Positions 45,464 to 54,466 of a stretch of DNA of 64,000 nt are shown here, in pieces (the first letter of the stretch is position 1; every line of letters begins with the position of its first letter). The notes beneath the pieces are model-generated. The model was not told where the DNA came from. It did no database searches and saw only the letters and a program-made list of their open reading frames with translations. Source of the DNA: Alteraurantiacibacter aquimixticola (GTDB taxonomy: Bacteria; Pseudomonadota; Alphaproteobacteria; Sphingomonadales; Sphingomonadaceae); NCBI RefSeq assembly GCF_004965515.1, contig NZ_SSHH01000004.1, forward strand, positions 90,598 through 154,597, written 5' to 3'. The position numbers and the translations under genes are program-made.

Positions 45464-46093
45464 ATGGCCAGCAAATACGAACAGGCGGTCTATGACTGCA
45501 TGAACCCCACGCTCGACCTGCTCGAGAAGACCACCAACCCGCATCACCGCGCGATCTTGAAGAACTATTGCCGCCACGTGCACCTGGAAGGCGCGGCCAT
45601 GTTCGAGGAGATCACCGCGCCCGACATGATGGCGGACGATCCGGTCTATCACATCACCTGGGGCGACAGCCCCTTCCAGGTGAAGGGGCGCAAGGGCGTG
45701 TTCGATTTCTACTCCAGCATCGGCGAGATCGTGCTGTGGAATTCGGGCGACAAGGTCGCCGTGGCCGACTGGGGTATTGCCGACGAGATGTGGTTTCACC
45801 AGATGTCCACCGGTGCCGAGCTGAAGAAGCTGGGCCACAAGGTGGAGAAGGATGACGGGCTCTACCTCGTCCATTCGCTGCAGGCCTTCATCTGGCCCTA
45901 TGACGAGAACGCGCTGCTGAAGGGCGAACATCTCTATGAGGACAAGTCGACCCTCACCATCGAGGAGATCGACCCGGCGGACTACATGACGCCCGAACGC
46001 GTGCGCGAAATCCACCGCGAATGCCTCGCCGATCTGGAGGAGCGCTGGGGCGCGAATTACTGGGTGTGGCAGCGTGAAGGAGTAGCCGCATGA
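45464..46093 (+). CDS. Hypothetical protein, possibly NTF2/SnoaL-like
   Basis: A 209-residue cytosolic protein starting after AGGAGAGGAC. A helical N-terminal part (LDLLEKTTNPHHRAILKNY) is followed by an alpha/beta segment with DPVYHITWGD, KGRKGVFDFYSSI and VAVADWGIADEMWF, an arrangement seen in SnoaL/NTF2-like folds acting on small organic substrates. I cannot name a specific family. It overlaps the following GDSL hydrolase gene by 4 bases, which suggests a shared function. Confidence 0.6.
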   Translation: MASKYEQAVYDCMNPTLDLLEKTTNPHHRAILKNYCRHVHLEGAAMFEEITAPDMMADDPVYHITWGDSPFQVKGRKGVFDFYSSIGEIVLWNSGDKVAVADWGIADEMWFHQMSTGAELKKLGHKVEKDDGLYLVHSLQAFIWPYDENALLKGEHLYEDKSTLTIEEIDPADYMTPERVREIHRECLADLEERWGANYWVWQREGVAA

Positions 46094-47325
46094 TCCGTCT
46101 CGCCATCGCCGCCGGCCTGCTCGCCGCCGCCTCCCCCGCCTTGGCGGAGCATCACGCCGAGGGCACATGGGTAGGCAGCTGGACCGCCAGTCCGCATGCG
46201 CCGCTCACCACCGAAGGCCCCTTTGCCGCGGCATCCTATGAAGATGTGACGATCAGCCAGGTGATCCGCCTGTCCGAAGGCGGCAGCAAGCTGCGCGTGC
46301 GCTTCACCAATCGCTATGGCCCCGCGCCGCTCGCCATTGGCGAGGCGCGGATCGTCCTGCTCGACGATGATGGAAACGAGGTTGCCGGATCGAGCCGCCC
46401 ACTGACCTTCGGAGGAGAAGCAGGCGCGGTGATCCCGCGCGGTGCGCCTTTCGCGAGCGACGTGGTCGACCTTGAAACGCAGGATTTTCAGAAGGCCAAA
46501 CTGGTCTTCTACCTGCCCGAGGATACCGGCCCCTGCACCTGCCACCTCACGGGCCTCGACACGCTCGCCGTCTCCGCCCCCGGCAACCATGTGGGCGCGG
46601 ATTTCGAGCCTGCCTCCACCGCCATGTATCGCGCCTTCCTGCACACGGTGGAAGTGCTGTCACCCGACGCGCAGGGCACCATCGTGACCTATGGCGATTC
46701 GATCACCGACGGCGTTGGCTCGACGCCGGGCGCAGACCGCCGCTGGCCCGACGTGCTGGCGGAGAGGCTGGAAGCGGCGGGCATGGAATATGCCGTCGCC
46801 AATGCAGGCATTTCGGGCAATCGCGTGCTCAGCCCCGGCATGGGCGAAAGCGCGCTGTCGCGTTTCGACGAGGACGTGCTGAGCCTGCCCAATGTCACGC
46901 ACATGATCATCTTCGTCGGCGTCAACGATATCGGCAACCGCTACGGCCCGGTGCAGGGCGGCGTGGGCGGGTTCACACTCGACCAGCCGCAGATCGACGC
47001 TAGCCAAATGATCGCCGGCTACCGCCAGCTGATCGCCCGCGCGCATGAAAAAGGCATCAAGGTGATCGGCTCCCCCATCGGCCCCTATAAGGGCGCGAGC
47101 TACTGGAGCGAGGAAGGCGAAGCCGCGCGCCAGACGATCAACAACTGGATCCTCAATTCGGGCGAGTTCGATGCGACCGTGCGGCTGGACACGGCCTTCG
47201 CCGACCCCGCCGACCCGGCACAGATGCGCGAGGGCTATCACATGGGGGACTTCCTGCATGGATCGGACGCCGGGTTGAAGGCCGTGGGCGAGATTATCGA
47301 TCTGGGGCTGTTTGCGGGCGGATAA
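46090..47325 (+). CDS. Exported SGNH/GDSL hydrolase
   Basis: A 411-residue protein with a signal peptide (MIRLAIAAGLLAAASPALAE). After an N-terminal beta-rich region of about 170 residues comes the SGNH domain: block I VTYGDSITDG with the nucleophile Ser, block II NAGISGNRVL, block III FVGVNDIG with the catalytic Asn, and block V MGDFLHGSDAG with Asp and His. This build is that of multidomain exported esterases acting on acylated sugars or lipids. The start overlaps the previous stop (ATGA). Confidence 0.88.
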   Translation: MIRLAIAAGLLAAASPALAEHHAEGTWVGSWTASPHAPLTTEGPFAAASYEDVTISQVIRLSEGGSKLRVRFTNRYGPAPLAIGEARIVLLDDDGNEVAGSSRPLTFGGEAGAVIPRGAPFASDVVDLETQDFQKAKLVFYLPEDTGPCTCHLTGLDTLAVSAPGNHVGADFEPASTAMYRAFLHTVEVLSPDAQGTIVTYGDSITDGVGSTPGADRRWPDVLAERLEAAGMEYAVANAGISGNRVLSPGMGESALSRFDEDVLSLPNVTHMIIFVGVNDIGNRYGPVQGGVGGFTLDQPQIDASQMIAGYRQLIARAHEKGIKVIGSPIGPYKGASYWSEEGEAARQTINNWILNSGEFDATVRLDTAFADPADPAQMREGYHMGDFLHGSDAGLKAVGEIIDLGLFAGG

Positions 47326-47336
47326 GGGGCAGGCGA

Positions 47337-47861
47337 TTGCGTAACGCAGTCACTCCGGGCAGCCTCGGCCTCTCCGCAATCGCCTTCCTGCTGGTGGCGA
47401 CGGTGCTGTTCGGCAGCCCGTTCAAGCCACTGCTGTTGGCATCTTACGGAACGCCGCGGCTGGGAGCGCCATATTGGCCTGCCATCGCTCTGGGTGGGCT
47501 TGCCCTTGCCGCTGCGGCCTTCGCCCGATGGTCGCAATGGAAGCTCCCGCTATTCGCGGCGCTCGCCCTCGCCATACCGACGCTCTTGGTCGGCCTCTAT
47601 GCGGACCATCTGCGGGCGCAGGCCTTCGCGGAATTCGAAGCCGATCAGGAGTTACAGCACAGCTTCTTCCGCTCGATCCGTGAGGCCCCCAAGGAATTCC
47701 AGCTCTACTTCCACGGCGCCGCGATGAAGGACTGCATGCCCTATGGTTGGAGCTATCGCGACATGGGCTTCTATCCCCTGCCTCCACAGGTCGCAGCGAA
47801 TGTCTTGCCACGCGATTGGCTTGAGGAGTGTGGCTCTGGATTCCCGCCTGCGCGGGAATGA
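47337..47861 (+). CDS. Membrane protein with repeat-derived C terminus (TTG start)
   Basis: A 174-residue frame starting at TTG 47337 with AAGGGG 8 bases before it. Three hydrophobic segments are seen in the first 100 residues (FLLVATVLFG, AIALGGLALAAAAFA, LPLFAALALAIPTLLVGLY), then a soluble part with FQLYFHGAAMKDC. The last residues (GSGFPPARE) are encoded by a palindromic repeat element, so the original C terminus was probably replaced. No family is recognised; it follows the GDSL gene by 11 bases. Confidence 0.5.
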   Translation: MRNAVTPGSLGLSAIAFLLVATVLFGSPFKPLLLASYGTPRLGAPYWPAIALGGLALAAAAFARWSQWKLPLFAALALAIPTLLVGLYADHLRAQAFAEFEADQELQHSFFRSIREAPKEFQLYFHGAAMKDCMPYGWSYRDMGFYPLPPQVAANVLPRDWLEECGSGFPPARE

Positions 47862-47863
47862 CG
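47834..47863. repeat. REP-like palindrome at the end of the membrane protein gene
   Basis: CTCTGGATTCCCGCCTGCGC followed by GGGAATGACG: arms TTCCCGC and GCGGGAA around a two-base centre, the well-known dispersed palindrome form. It contains the stop codon of the gene at 47337. Confidence 0.75.
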
Positions 47864-47943
47864 TGAGTGCGGTGGTCGCAATCACTGGATAACTCGCCGC
47901 AAGCGCCTTCCCGCCCGCTCCTGCCTCGCCTAATTTCCCTCCT

Positions 47944-49395
47944 GTGAGGGCGCAAATCGAAATAGGCAGGGATTCGGGCGGGCAACCCGTCATGATCGAC
48001 GTGGAGGAGCTGCTCGCCACGCGCCTGCTGGTGCAGGGCAATTCGGGCAGCGGCAAGTCGCACCTGCTGCGCCGCCTGCTGGAGGAAAGCGCCGGGCTGG
48101 TCCAGCAAGTGGTGATCGACCCGGAGGGCGATTTCGTCAGCCTTGCCGATCATTTCGGCCATATCGTGATCGATGGCGGCAGTTATACCCAGCGTGAGAT
48201 CGAGGCGCTGGCCGCGCGTATCCGCCAGCACCGCGCCTCCGTGGTCCTCTCGCTGGATGACCTTGAGGTCGAGCAGCAGATCCGCTGCGCCGCGCAATTC
48301 CTGACCGCCCTGTTCGATGCCCCGCGCGAGCATTGGTATCCGGCGCTTGTCGCGGTGGACGAGGCGCAGATGTTCGCCCCCTCTGCCGCGGGCGAGATTG
48401 CCGAGGATACGCGCCGCATGACGCTGTCCGCCATGACCAACCTCATGTGCCGCGGACGCAAGCGCGGGCTTGCCGGGATCGTCGCGACGCAGCGGCTGGC
48501 GAAGCTCGCCAAGAATGTCGCGGCGGAAGCCAGCAACTTCCTGATGGGGCGCACCTTCCTCGATATCGACATGCAGCGCGCGGCTGACCTCCTGGGCATG
48601 GACCGCAAGCAGGCCGAGCGTATCCGCGATCTCGAACGCGGCCATTTCCTCGGCCTCGGCCCCGCGATCAGCCGCCGCCCGGTGGCGGTGAAGATCGGAT
48701 CGGTGAAGACGGGCGGCAAGAATGCCTCAGCCGGGCTGATGCCCCTGCCCACGGCGGCCGCAGACGAGATGGAAGCCTTGCTGCATGCATCGCTGAAGGA
48801 GGAAGCTGCCGAGCCCGCCCCGCCGCGTCCCGCGCCCGTAGCCAAGCCGCCTGTGCAGGAGCTGGAAGAGACCATCGCGGAGAAGGCCGAGCGGGCGGAT
48901 CGGCCCGCAGGCACGTCACCGCAAGCTCCCGCCGAGGATGCAGGCGGCGTGGAATCCATCCTCGCCGAAATGGCGCAGGAAGAGGGTGCAACCTTCCAGC
49001 CCGCCGCCAACCTGTTCCGCAATTTCGCCATACGCTGCCGCGAGCGCGGCGTTGCGTCCGCGCATATCGACATGACCGAGTTCAAGCGCCTCTTCGCCAT
49101 CGCCAGCGCGGGCCTTGAGCGGCTGGACGAGGCGCAGCGCGCCGCCGTCGAGCAGCTGGCCGAGGGCGTGGCGGACGATGTGCTCGCCCCCTATCTCGCC
49201 ATCGCGGCAGCCGCTGCGGAAGGCCGCACCGCGCCCGACGAGGACGAGCTTGCGCGCGTCTACGGCACCTCCTCACCCGGCCGCATCCGCCGCCTGCTCG
49301 ACCATCTCGAAAAGACCGGGCTTATCGTGGTGCGCGAGGATTTCGGCGGCGAGCGTTCGATCAGCGTGCCGGGGCTGGAGGAATTCGCCAGCTAG
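47944..49395 (+). CDS. HerA-like/DUF87 ATP-binding protein
   Basis: A 483-residue cytosolic ATPase of the HerA-FtsK superfamily. Walker A is VQGNSGSGKSHLLRR (about residues 32-46), followed by VVIDPEGDFVSL; Walker B is in LVAVDEAQMFAP and an arginine-rich segment lies in CRGRKRGLAGIVATQR. A Pro/Ala/Glu-rich linker leads to a C-terminal winged-helix part (GTSSPGRIRRLLDHLEKTGL). The start is a GTG at 47944. Such proteins may move or remodel DNA, but no NurA nuclease is next to it; its job is not known. Confidence 0.8.
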   Translation: MRAQIEIGRDSGGQPVMIDVEELLATRLLVQGNSGSGKSHLLRRLLEESAGLVQQVVIDPEGDFVSLADHFGHIVIDGGSYTQREIEALAARIRQHRASVVLSLDDLEVEQQIRCAAQFLTALFDAPREHWYPALVAVDEAQMFAPSAAGEIAEDTRRMTLSAMTNLMCRGRKRGLAGIVATQRLAKLAKNVAAEASNFLMGRTFLDIDMQRAADLLGMDRKQAERIRDLERGHFLGLGPAISRRPVAVKIGSVKTGGKNASAGLMPLPTAAADEMEALLHASLKEEAAEPAPPRPAPVAKPPVQELEETIAEKAERADRPAGTSPQAPAEDAGGVESILAEMAQEEGATFQPAANLFRNFAIRCRERGVASAHIDMTEFKRLFAIASAGLERLDEAQRAAVEQLAEGVADDVLAPYLAIAAAAAEGRTAPDEDELARVYGTSSPGRIRRLLDHLEKTGLIVVREDFGGERSISVPGLEEFAS

Positions 49396-49410
49396 CTTCA
49401 ATTGCACGGC

Positions 49411-49854
49411 TCAGGGCAGGAAATCGACTCCGGCCGAGGCGAACTCCATGGTGTTGTCGGTGTTGGACGTGCCGTTGAAGCGCACCCCGACGGTCACCCC
49501 GACGCCCCAGCGCACTTCGGGCTTGTCCGGCAAGACGAAGCGTTCGAAGTCCCAGGCCGTGGGCGAGAGGTTGAGGCCGTCGCGCGACAGCACCTTGGTT
49601 TCACCATCGAAGACGTGCAGGTTGGTCACATCCGCGTGGCTGGACTTGCAGCGATATCGCAGCATGGCGGAATCGATCCGCAGCCGGTTGTCATTCACGA
49701 TGACGGCAGTCGGGATCGCGAAATGAAACCAATTGGTTGTTCCCGCACGCCCGACCACCCTGATGTAGAACCCTGCCCGCCAGGTCAAGGCGATGCGAGA
49801 TTCGTATTCTATCACCATGGAATGACCATGGGCCCACATTGCCTTTTCAAGCAT
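49411..49854 (-). CDS. Stand-alone copy of the metzincin's N-terminal domain (DUF6623-like)
   Basis: A 147-residue protein that aligns over its whole length with residues 1-150 of the protease encoded at 50338: MWAHGHSMVIEYESRI, AGFYIRVVGR, TTNWFHFAIPT, DSAMLRYRC, RWGVGVTVGV and SAGVDF all have direct counterparts. It looks beta-rich, has no signal peptide and no protease motif. The pattern resembles proteins annotated as DUF6623, function unknown. The ATG at 49854 follows AAGGAGG. It is the third gene of the cassette. Possible roles are a binding partner, an inhibitor or a structural subunit; this is inference. Confidence 0.75.
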   Translation of the reverse strand: MLEKAMWAHGHSMVIEYESRIALTWRAGFYIRVVGRAGTTNWFHFAIPTAVIVNDNRLRIDSAMLRYRCKSSHADVTNLHVFDGETKVLSRDGLNLSPTAWDFERFVLPDKPEVRWGVGVTVGVRFNGTSNTDNTMEFASAGVDFLP

Positions 49855-49869
49855 CACACGCCTCCTTGC

Positions 49870-50328
49870 TTAATTGTTGTCCATGCCGAGCCGCTCGCGC
49901 ACCATTTCGCGCAGCTCGGGTGTCTGCGCCCCTTCTCCCAGTTCACGCAGGCGCCGTTCAACGGCCCCCGTCGGCGTGCCGACGGCGCGCATCACAAGCT
50001 TGGTCACCGCTGCATCCTCGCGGTCGAGCAGCGACAGTGCGGCGCGCAGCAGCATCGGTTCGGGAAGGTTTTCCATACCGCTCGCTGCGGCCGCGCGCTG
50101 GATCGGGTCGGGGCTTTCCGCTGCTTCCACGACAATCTCCCGCGCACGGTCCGCCTGCATCAGGCTGGCGGTATAGACCGCCGCTGCTGCTGCCTGCGTG
50201 CCCTCGTCGCGCGCGATACGCTGGAGGACGGGAATGTCCGCTTCACTGAGCTGCGCGACGATTTCCTGGTAAACAGGCTCCTCCACCGTCAGGATGCGCC
50301 GCAAGTCTTCTTCGGATATCGGCATCAT
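49870..50328 (-). CDS. HEAT-like repeat protein
   Basis: A 152-residue all-helical protein, starting at one of two adjacent ATG codons after GGGAGGG. Repeated pairs of helices (IPVLQRIARDEGTQAAAAAV, then AREIVVEAAESPDPIQRAAA, then LLRAALSLLDREDAAVTKLV) with alanine and leucine at regular places resemble HEAT-type repeats, which mediate protein binding. No signal peptide, cysteine or catalytic motif. It lies between the protease gene (9-base gap) and the free domain gene (15-base gap), so it is probably a partner or chaperone of these two. Confidence 0.7.
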   Translation of the reverse strand: MMPISEEDLRRILTVEEPVYQEIVAQLSEADIPVLQRIARDEGTQAAAAAVYTASLMQADRAREIVVEAAESPDPIQRAAAASGMENLPEPMLLRAALSLLDREDAAVTKLVMRAVGTPTGAVERRLRELGEGAQTPELREMVRERLGMDNN

Positions 50329-50337
50329 TCCCTCCCG

Positions 50338-51300
50338 TTACGGATTGATGGTCAGGTTGCTGCCCTTCATGGTCCCGATCTCTCCGGAGGTCAGGTCAGG
50401 CGGCGGGTTGGTGATGTTGTTGGTACCTCCCCCGGTCATCAGCCGATCGGAGTTGGAGACGTGGTTGAGGCCGAGTACATGGCCGATCTCATGCGCCATG
50501 GTCCATTGCGTCGCTGTCTGCGCCACCACCGCGCCAGGGCGGTTGTTGGGATGCGCCGCGCAGCCAAAGAAGGGCGGGTTTGTCGCCTGAACGAAATAGA
50601 TCACCACATCGTCGTTGCCCACATTGTTACGGTTGCCGAACAACGTATTCTGCTCCGCCGTAGTACTGCCGCTTACGCAGCTACCGACATCGCAGATATT
50701 GAGCGCGGGAAGATTGAGCGTCTCGTCGCTCGCCCGCACAACGCGGATGCCGGTCGGCTCGTAAACCTGGCGCATGGCATCGAACATGGTGTCGATGGGA
50801 ATATTGGGCGCGGTGAGCGTCTTCACATGAACGTTCAGCGTCTCGTAGAGATTGAAGTCGACCCCGGCAGAGCTGAACTCGATCGTTCGCTCAGCATCGG
50901 TCCCGGTGCCAAAGCTCACCCCCACGGAAATGCCTGCACCCCAGCGAATATCCGGCTTGCCCGGTACATTGTAGCGGCGGAAGGCAAAGCTCCCGGTCGG
51001 GCGTTCGCTCAGCCCGTCATAGGAGACGATCTTCCGTTCGCCGTCATAGACGTGGACATTGGTGACTGCGGTGCGATTCGATCCGCAGCGAAAGCGCAGC
51101 ATGGCCGAATCGACCATCAAGCGCTTGTCCTTGACGATTACAGGGGTGGGAATGTGGAAATGGAACCAGTTGGTTGTTCCTGGCCTGCCGACAACACGAA
51201 TGTAAAAGCCCGCGCGCCAACTGCGCTCGATCCGGCTTTCATATTCGATTTTCATGCTATGGCCATGTATCCACATGGCTTCTTTCAATATTCCAGCCAT
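50338..51300 (-). CDS. Metzincin-type zinc protease with DUF6623-like N-terminal domain
   Basis: A 320-residue protein in two parts. Residues 1-150 form a beta-rich domain (MWIHGHSMKIEYESRI, TTNWFHFHIPTP, RWGAGISVGVSF) that is duplicated as the free protein at 49411. Residues 151-320 carry a metzincin active site, HEIGHVLGLNH at 270-280 (zinc ligands His270, His274, His280, base Glu271), and a Met-turn with Met288 in DRLMTGG. Cysteines at 203, 208 and 247 could form disulfides, yet no signal peptide is seen, so export would need another route. The ATG at 51300 follows GGAGGG. First gene of a three-gene minus-strand cassette. Confidence 0.85.
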   Translation of the reverse strand: MAGILKEAMWIHGHSMKIEYESRIERSWRAGFYIRVVGRPGTTNWFHFHIPTPVIVKDKRLMVDSAMLRFRCGSNRTAVTNVHVYDGERKIVSYDGLSERPTGSFAFRRYNVPGKPDIRWGAGISVGVSFGTGTDAERTIEFSSAGVDFNLYETLNVHVKTLTAPNIPIDTMFDAMRQVYEPTGIRVVRASDETLNLPALNICDVGSCVSGSTTAEQNTLFGNRNNVGNDDVVIYFVQATNPPFFGCAAHPNNRPGAVVAQTATQWTMAHEIGHVLGLNHVSNSDRLMTGGGTNNITNPPPDLTSGEIGTMKGSNLTINP

Positions 51301-51547
51301 AATTGCCCTCCGCATTGCGGTGGTTGTAAATCGTTAGATCTGTAATTATTTGTCTATCGATTGCTATGGCGACTCGATTTCAATGCGGAGCATCATCTCA
51401 ATTGAGAGTACTGTCCAGCTCGTAGATTTACTAAAAATATCCACTCGCCGCTATTAAGTCACGACTGGGCGTCGGCGGAATTGTTGCAAATGAGACGATC
51501 TCGGAATACCTCCCGCGCGGCTCACAGCTTTTTGGAGTATCGATCCC

Positions 51548-52663
51548 ATGCGCATTGGCTGCCCCAAGGAAATCAAGAACCGCGAATATCGTGTCGGCCT
51601 GACGCCCGAGAGCGCCAAGGAGCTGGTCGCGCATAGCCACGAAGTGTGGATCGAGACCGGCGCGGGCCTGGGCATCGGTGCGACGGATGCCGAGTACACG
51701 GCCGCCGGTTCGCGGATCGTCGACGGCCCCGCGCCGATCTTCGCCGAATGCGACATGGTGGTGAAGGTGAAGGAACCGCAGCCTGACGAGCGTGCGCAGC
51801 TGCGCGAAGGACAGATCCTCTACACCTATCTCCACCTCGCCCCCGATCCCGAACAGACCGCCGACCTGGTCAAGTCTGGCACGACCTGCATCGCCTATGA
51901 GACCGTGACCGGCCCGGGCGGCACGCTGCCGCTGCTGAAACCCATGAGCCAGGTGGCCGGGCGCATGAGCGTGCATGCAGGGGCCAATGCGCTGGAGAAA
52001 GTGCATGGCGGGCGCGGTGTGCTGATCGGCGGCGTGCCCGGCGTGCTGCCCGCCAATGTGGTGGTGATCGGCGGCGGCGTCGTCGGCTTCAACGCGGCGC
52101 AGATGTCCGCCGGGATGGGCGGGCATACCACCATTCTCGATCGCGATCCCGAAGTGCTTGAACGCGTCGGCACCTTCTTCGAATCGCGCGCAGCAACGCG
52201 TTTTTCCAACGAGGCCAACCTCTATGACGCCGTCTGCCAGGCGGATCTGGTGATCGGGGCTGTGCTGATCCCCGGTGCCGCGGCACCCAAGCTGGTGACG
52301 CGCGAAATGTTGAAGGACATGAAGCCGGGCGCGGTGCTGGTGGATGTCGCGATCGACCAGGGCGGGTGTTTCGAGACCAGCCGTCCGACCACGCATGACG
52401 ACCCCACCTATATCGTCGACGAAATCGTCCATTACTGTGTCGCCAACATGCCCGGCGCGGTGGCGCGCACCAGCACCTATGCGCTCAACAACGTGACCCT
52501 GCCCCATGCACTGCGGATTGCCGATATGGGCTGGCGCGAGGCGATGCGGGCCGATCCGCATCTCGCACAAGGGCTCAACGTGCATGCTGGCGCGGTAACG
52601 TATCCCGCGGTGGCGCGAGAGTTGGGTTACGAAGTAGTTGAAACAAAAGACTTATTGTCTTGA
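51548..52663 (+). CDS. ald: Alanine dehydrogenase
   Basis: A 371-residue NAD-dependent enzyme interconverting alanine with pyruvate and ammonia. Family features: MRIGCPKEIKNREYRVG at the N terminus, the catalytic Lys in VKVKEPQ, the His of YTYLHLAPD, the Rossmann motif VVIGGGVVGFNAAQM and AIDQGGCFETSRPTTH. Length is normal. It starts after GGAGTATCGATCCC and is divergent from the metzincin cassette over about 250 bases of AT-richer sequence. It may serve in using alanine as nitrogen and carbon source. Confidence 0.97.
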   Translation: MRIGCPKEIKNREYRVGLTPESAKELVAHSHEVWIETGAGLGIGATDAEYTAAGSRIVDGPAPIFAECDMVVKVKEPQPDERAQLREGQILYTYLHLAPDPEQTADLVKSGTTCIAYETVTGPGGTLPLLKPMSQVAGRMSVHAGANALEKVHGGRGVLIGGVPGVLPANVVVIGGGVVGFNAAQMSAGMGGHTTILDRDPEVLERVGTFFESRAATRFSNEANLYDAVCQADLVIGAVLIPGAAAPKLVTREMLKDMKPGAVLVDVAIDQGGCFETSRPTTHDDPTYIVDEIVHYCVANMPGAVARTSTYALNNVTLPHALRIADMGWREAMRADPHLAQGLNVHAGAVTYPAVARELGYEVVETKDLLS

Positions 52664-52717
52664 TGCCCCTAGGCGGGAGTTAACCGGGTCATAAGGTGCC
52701 TGCTCTATGCTGGCTCC

Positions 52718-54466
52718 ATGAGACTTGGGGTTTCTCGGACATTTGCACTGCAGCTGATGGCCTGGCTGCTGGCAATAGTTGTGCCCGGAGCCCTCCAGGC
52801 CGCACCGGTAGCGGTGGATTCGGCACGCCAATATGCAAGCTGCCTGGCGAGCGGCGATATCGCCCGCACCCCGGAGCAGATCGTCGCTGCAAAGGGATGG
52901 AATTGCGCCGCACCGCGCTATTCCCTGAAGCCCGAACGCAATGTGCTGCGCTTCGAACTGGACCATACGCGCACGCTTCCCCGATACCTCGTCACCCGCC
53001 GCAGCCCCTACGAATCCCTGCGGATTGACGCAGTCGATTTCGATGGCACGCGGCGGACCCTCAGCTACACGCCGGAGACCGCCCGGCCTTCTGCCGTCAA
53101 CGGCTTCTTCCATGCAGGGCTTCCGCCGGTCACGGACCAGACGCGCGAAGTTATCGTCACGCTCGATCGCCCAACGCATGCCATGACGATGGAGCAGGCG
53201 CATCTTTCTCCCAACGACCCGGGCGAGCACCCCTCCGTCCAGCCGCTGCTGACCATGCTGGCAGCGCTCAGCGGAATGCTGCTGATGCCGGTGCTATTCA
53301 ATGCGGCCTTCTACCGCGTGCTGCGCGAACCCTTCGTGCTGTGGCATGCCGCGCTGACCGTGACGCTGATGCTGACGATCTTCTTCAACTCAGGGCTCTC
53401 GGTGATCCTGGTCGATCTCTCCAATTCCCAGCTGAGCAAACTGACGACGCTGGCTTTCGGAACCTCCGTGGCGGCGGGCGGCATGTTCGCCTACAGCTTT
53501 ATCGAGCCGGGCAAGATGAATCCGCGCCTGCGTCGCCTGCTGCCAATGGCGGCGATATGGTCGCTGGCACTGTCCATGTTCCACGCCTTCTTCCCGTTCG
53601 TCGGCCGTGCGTGGCAAACCGATGCCTACTACGCCGCCTTCCTGCCGGTGCTGCTGCTCTACATCGCAGCGGTCGCCAATTCGCTGCGCCTGGGCAGCCG
53701 CGCGGCGAAGTTCCAGCTGGTGGGCTGGACGCCGCTGCTGTTCGTAGGGGTCACGCGCCTCGTCAGCCAGTTCGTCGATGCCTTGCCAGCCACCGATGCG
53801 ATGATGCTGTTCTATGTCGGCTGCGTGTTCGAAGTCATCGCCACGACGCTGGGCGTGACCGACCGCTTCATGCTGCTCAAGCACCAGCGCGACCGCGCCC
53901 GGACCGAAGCGCAGATGCTCGAGCACATGACCGAACATGATTCGCTCACGGGCCTCTATAATCGCCGCTTGCTGGAAGACCGCTTCCCGGAACTGCGGAA
54001 CCAGGGCTATTCGGTGTTCGCCCTGCTCGATATCGACAGGTTCAAGACCATCAATGACACGTTCGGCCATAGCGTGGGGGATGACGTGCTTCGCGCCGTG
54101 GCGCTTGCCTTGCAGGAGGACGGGGATGCACTGGCCGTGCGCATGGGCGGCGAGGAGTTCGCCCTGCTGCTGCGCGGGCAGGATGCGGTGAAAAGGGTCG
54201 AGCGCCTGCGCCTCGCCATACCGCGCCATGTCAGCGCTTCGGTCGAGATCGACCGCATCGTTACCGCCAGCATGGGCGTGTGCGATATCCCGATGGACGT
54301 GCTTCCGGCGGTGGAGCTGGAGACGATCTTCCGTCATGCCGACCGCCTGCTCTACGAAGCGAAGGCGGCAGGCCGTAACCGCATGGTGTCGGAGAAGGTG
54401 GGTCGTTTCCCGGCCCCGACCGAACGGAGGTCAGCCTTCCGCAACAAAGCGGTAGAGGCGGCCTAG
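52718..54466 (+). CDS. 7TM membrane diguanylate cyclase (GGDEF)
   Basis: A 582-residue protein. A signal-like N terminus is followed by a periplasmic beta-rich region (about 30-170), seven hydrophobic segments (about 175-390) in the manner of 7TM-DISM receptors, a short coiled segment and a GGDEF domain with HDSLTGLYNRRLLEDR, DIDRFKTINDTFGH and the active-site motif MGGEEF. The EE form of the motif is compatible with cyclase activity. I see no I-site RxxD five residues before it. No EAL domain is present. It should make cyclic di-GMP in response to a periplasmic signal. Confidence 0.9.
   Translation: MRLGVSRTFALQLMAWLLAIVVPGALQAAPVAVDSARQYASCLASGDIARTPEQIVAAKGWNCAAPRYSLKPERNVLRFELDHTRTLPRYLVTRRSPYESLRIDAVDFDGTRRTLSYTPETARPSAVNGFFHAGLPPVTDQTREVIVTLDRPTHAMTMEQAHLSPNDPGEHPSVQPLLTMLAALSGMLLMPVLFNAAFYRVLREPFVLWHAALTVTLMLTIFFNSGLSVILVDLSNSQLSKLTTLAFGTSVAAGGMFAYSFIEPGKMNPRLRRLLPMAAIWSLALSMFHAFFPFVGRAWQTDAYYAAFLPVLLLYIAAVANSLRLGSRAAKFQLVGWTPLLFVGVTRLVSQFVDALPATDAMMLFYVGCVFEVIATTLGVTDRFMLLKHQRDRARTEAQMLEHMTEHDSLTGLYNRRLLEDRFPELRNQGYSVFALLDIDRFKTINDTFGHSVGDDVLRAVALALQEDGDALAVRMGGEEFALLLRGQDAVKRVERLRLAIPRHVSASVEIDRIVTASMGVCDIPMDVLPAVELETIFRHADRLLYEAKAAGRNRMVSEKVGRFPAPTERRSAFRNKAVEAA

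Noticed and set aside
43132..45474. 780-codon minus-strand frame opposite ftsK
   Set aside because: Antisense shadow; it overlaps ftsK almost entirely and has no start signal.
49402..51345. 647-codon plus-strand frame opposite the metzincin cassette
   Set aside because: The minus-strand genes have ribosome binding sites, a protease motif and a paralogous domain; the plus frame has none of these.
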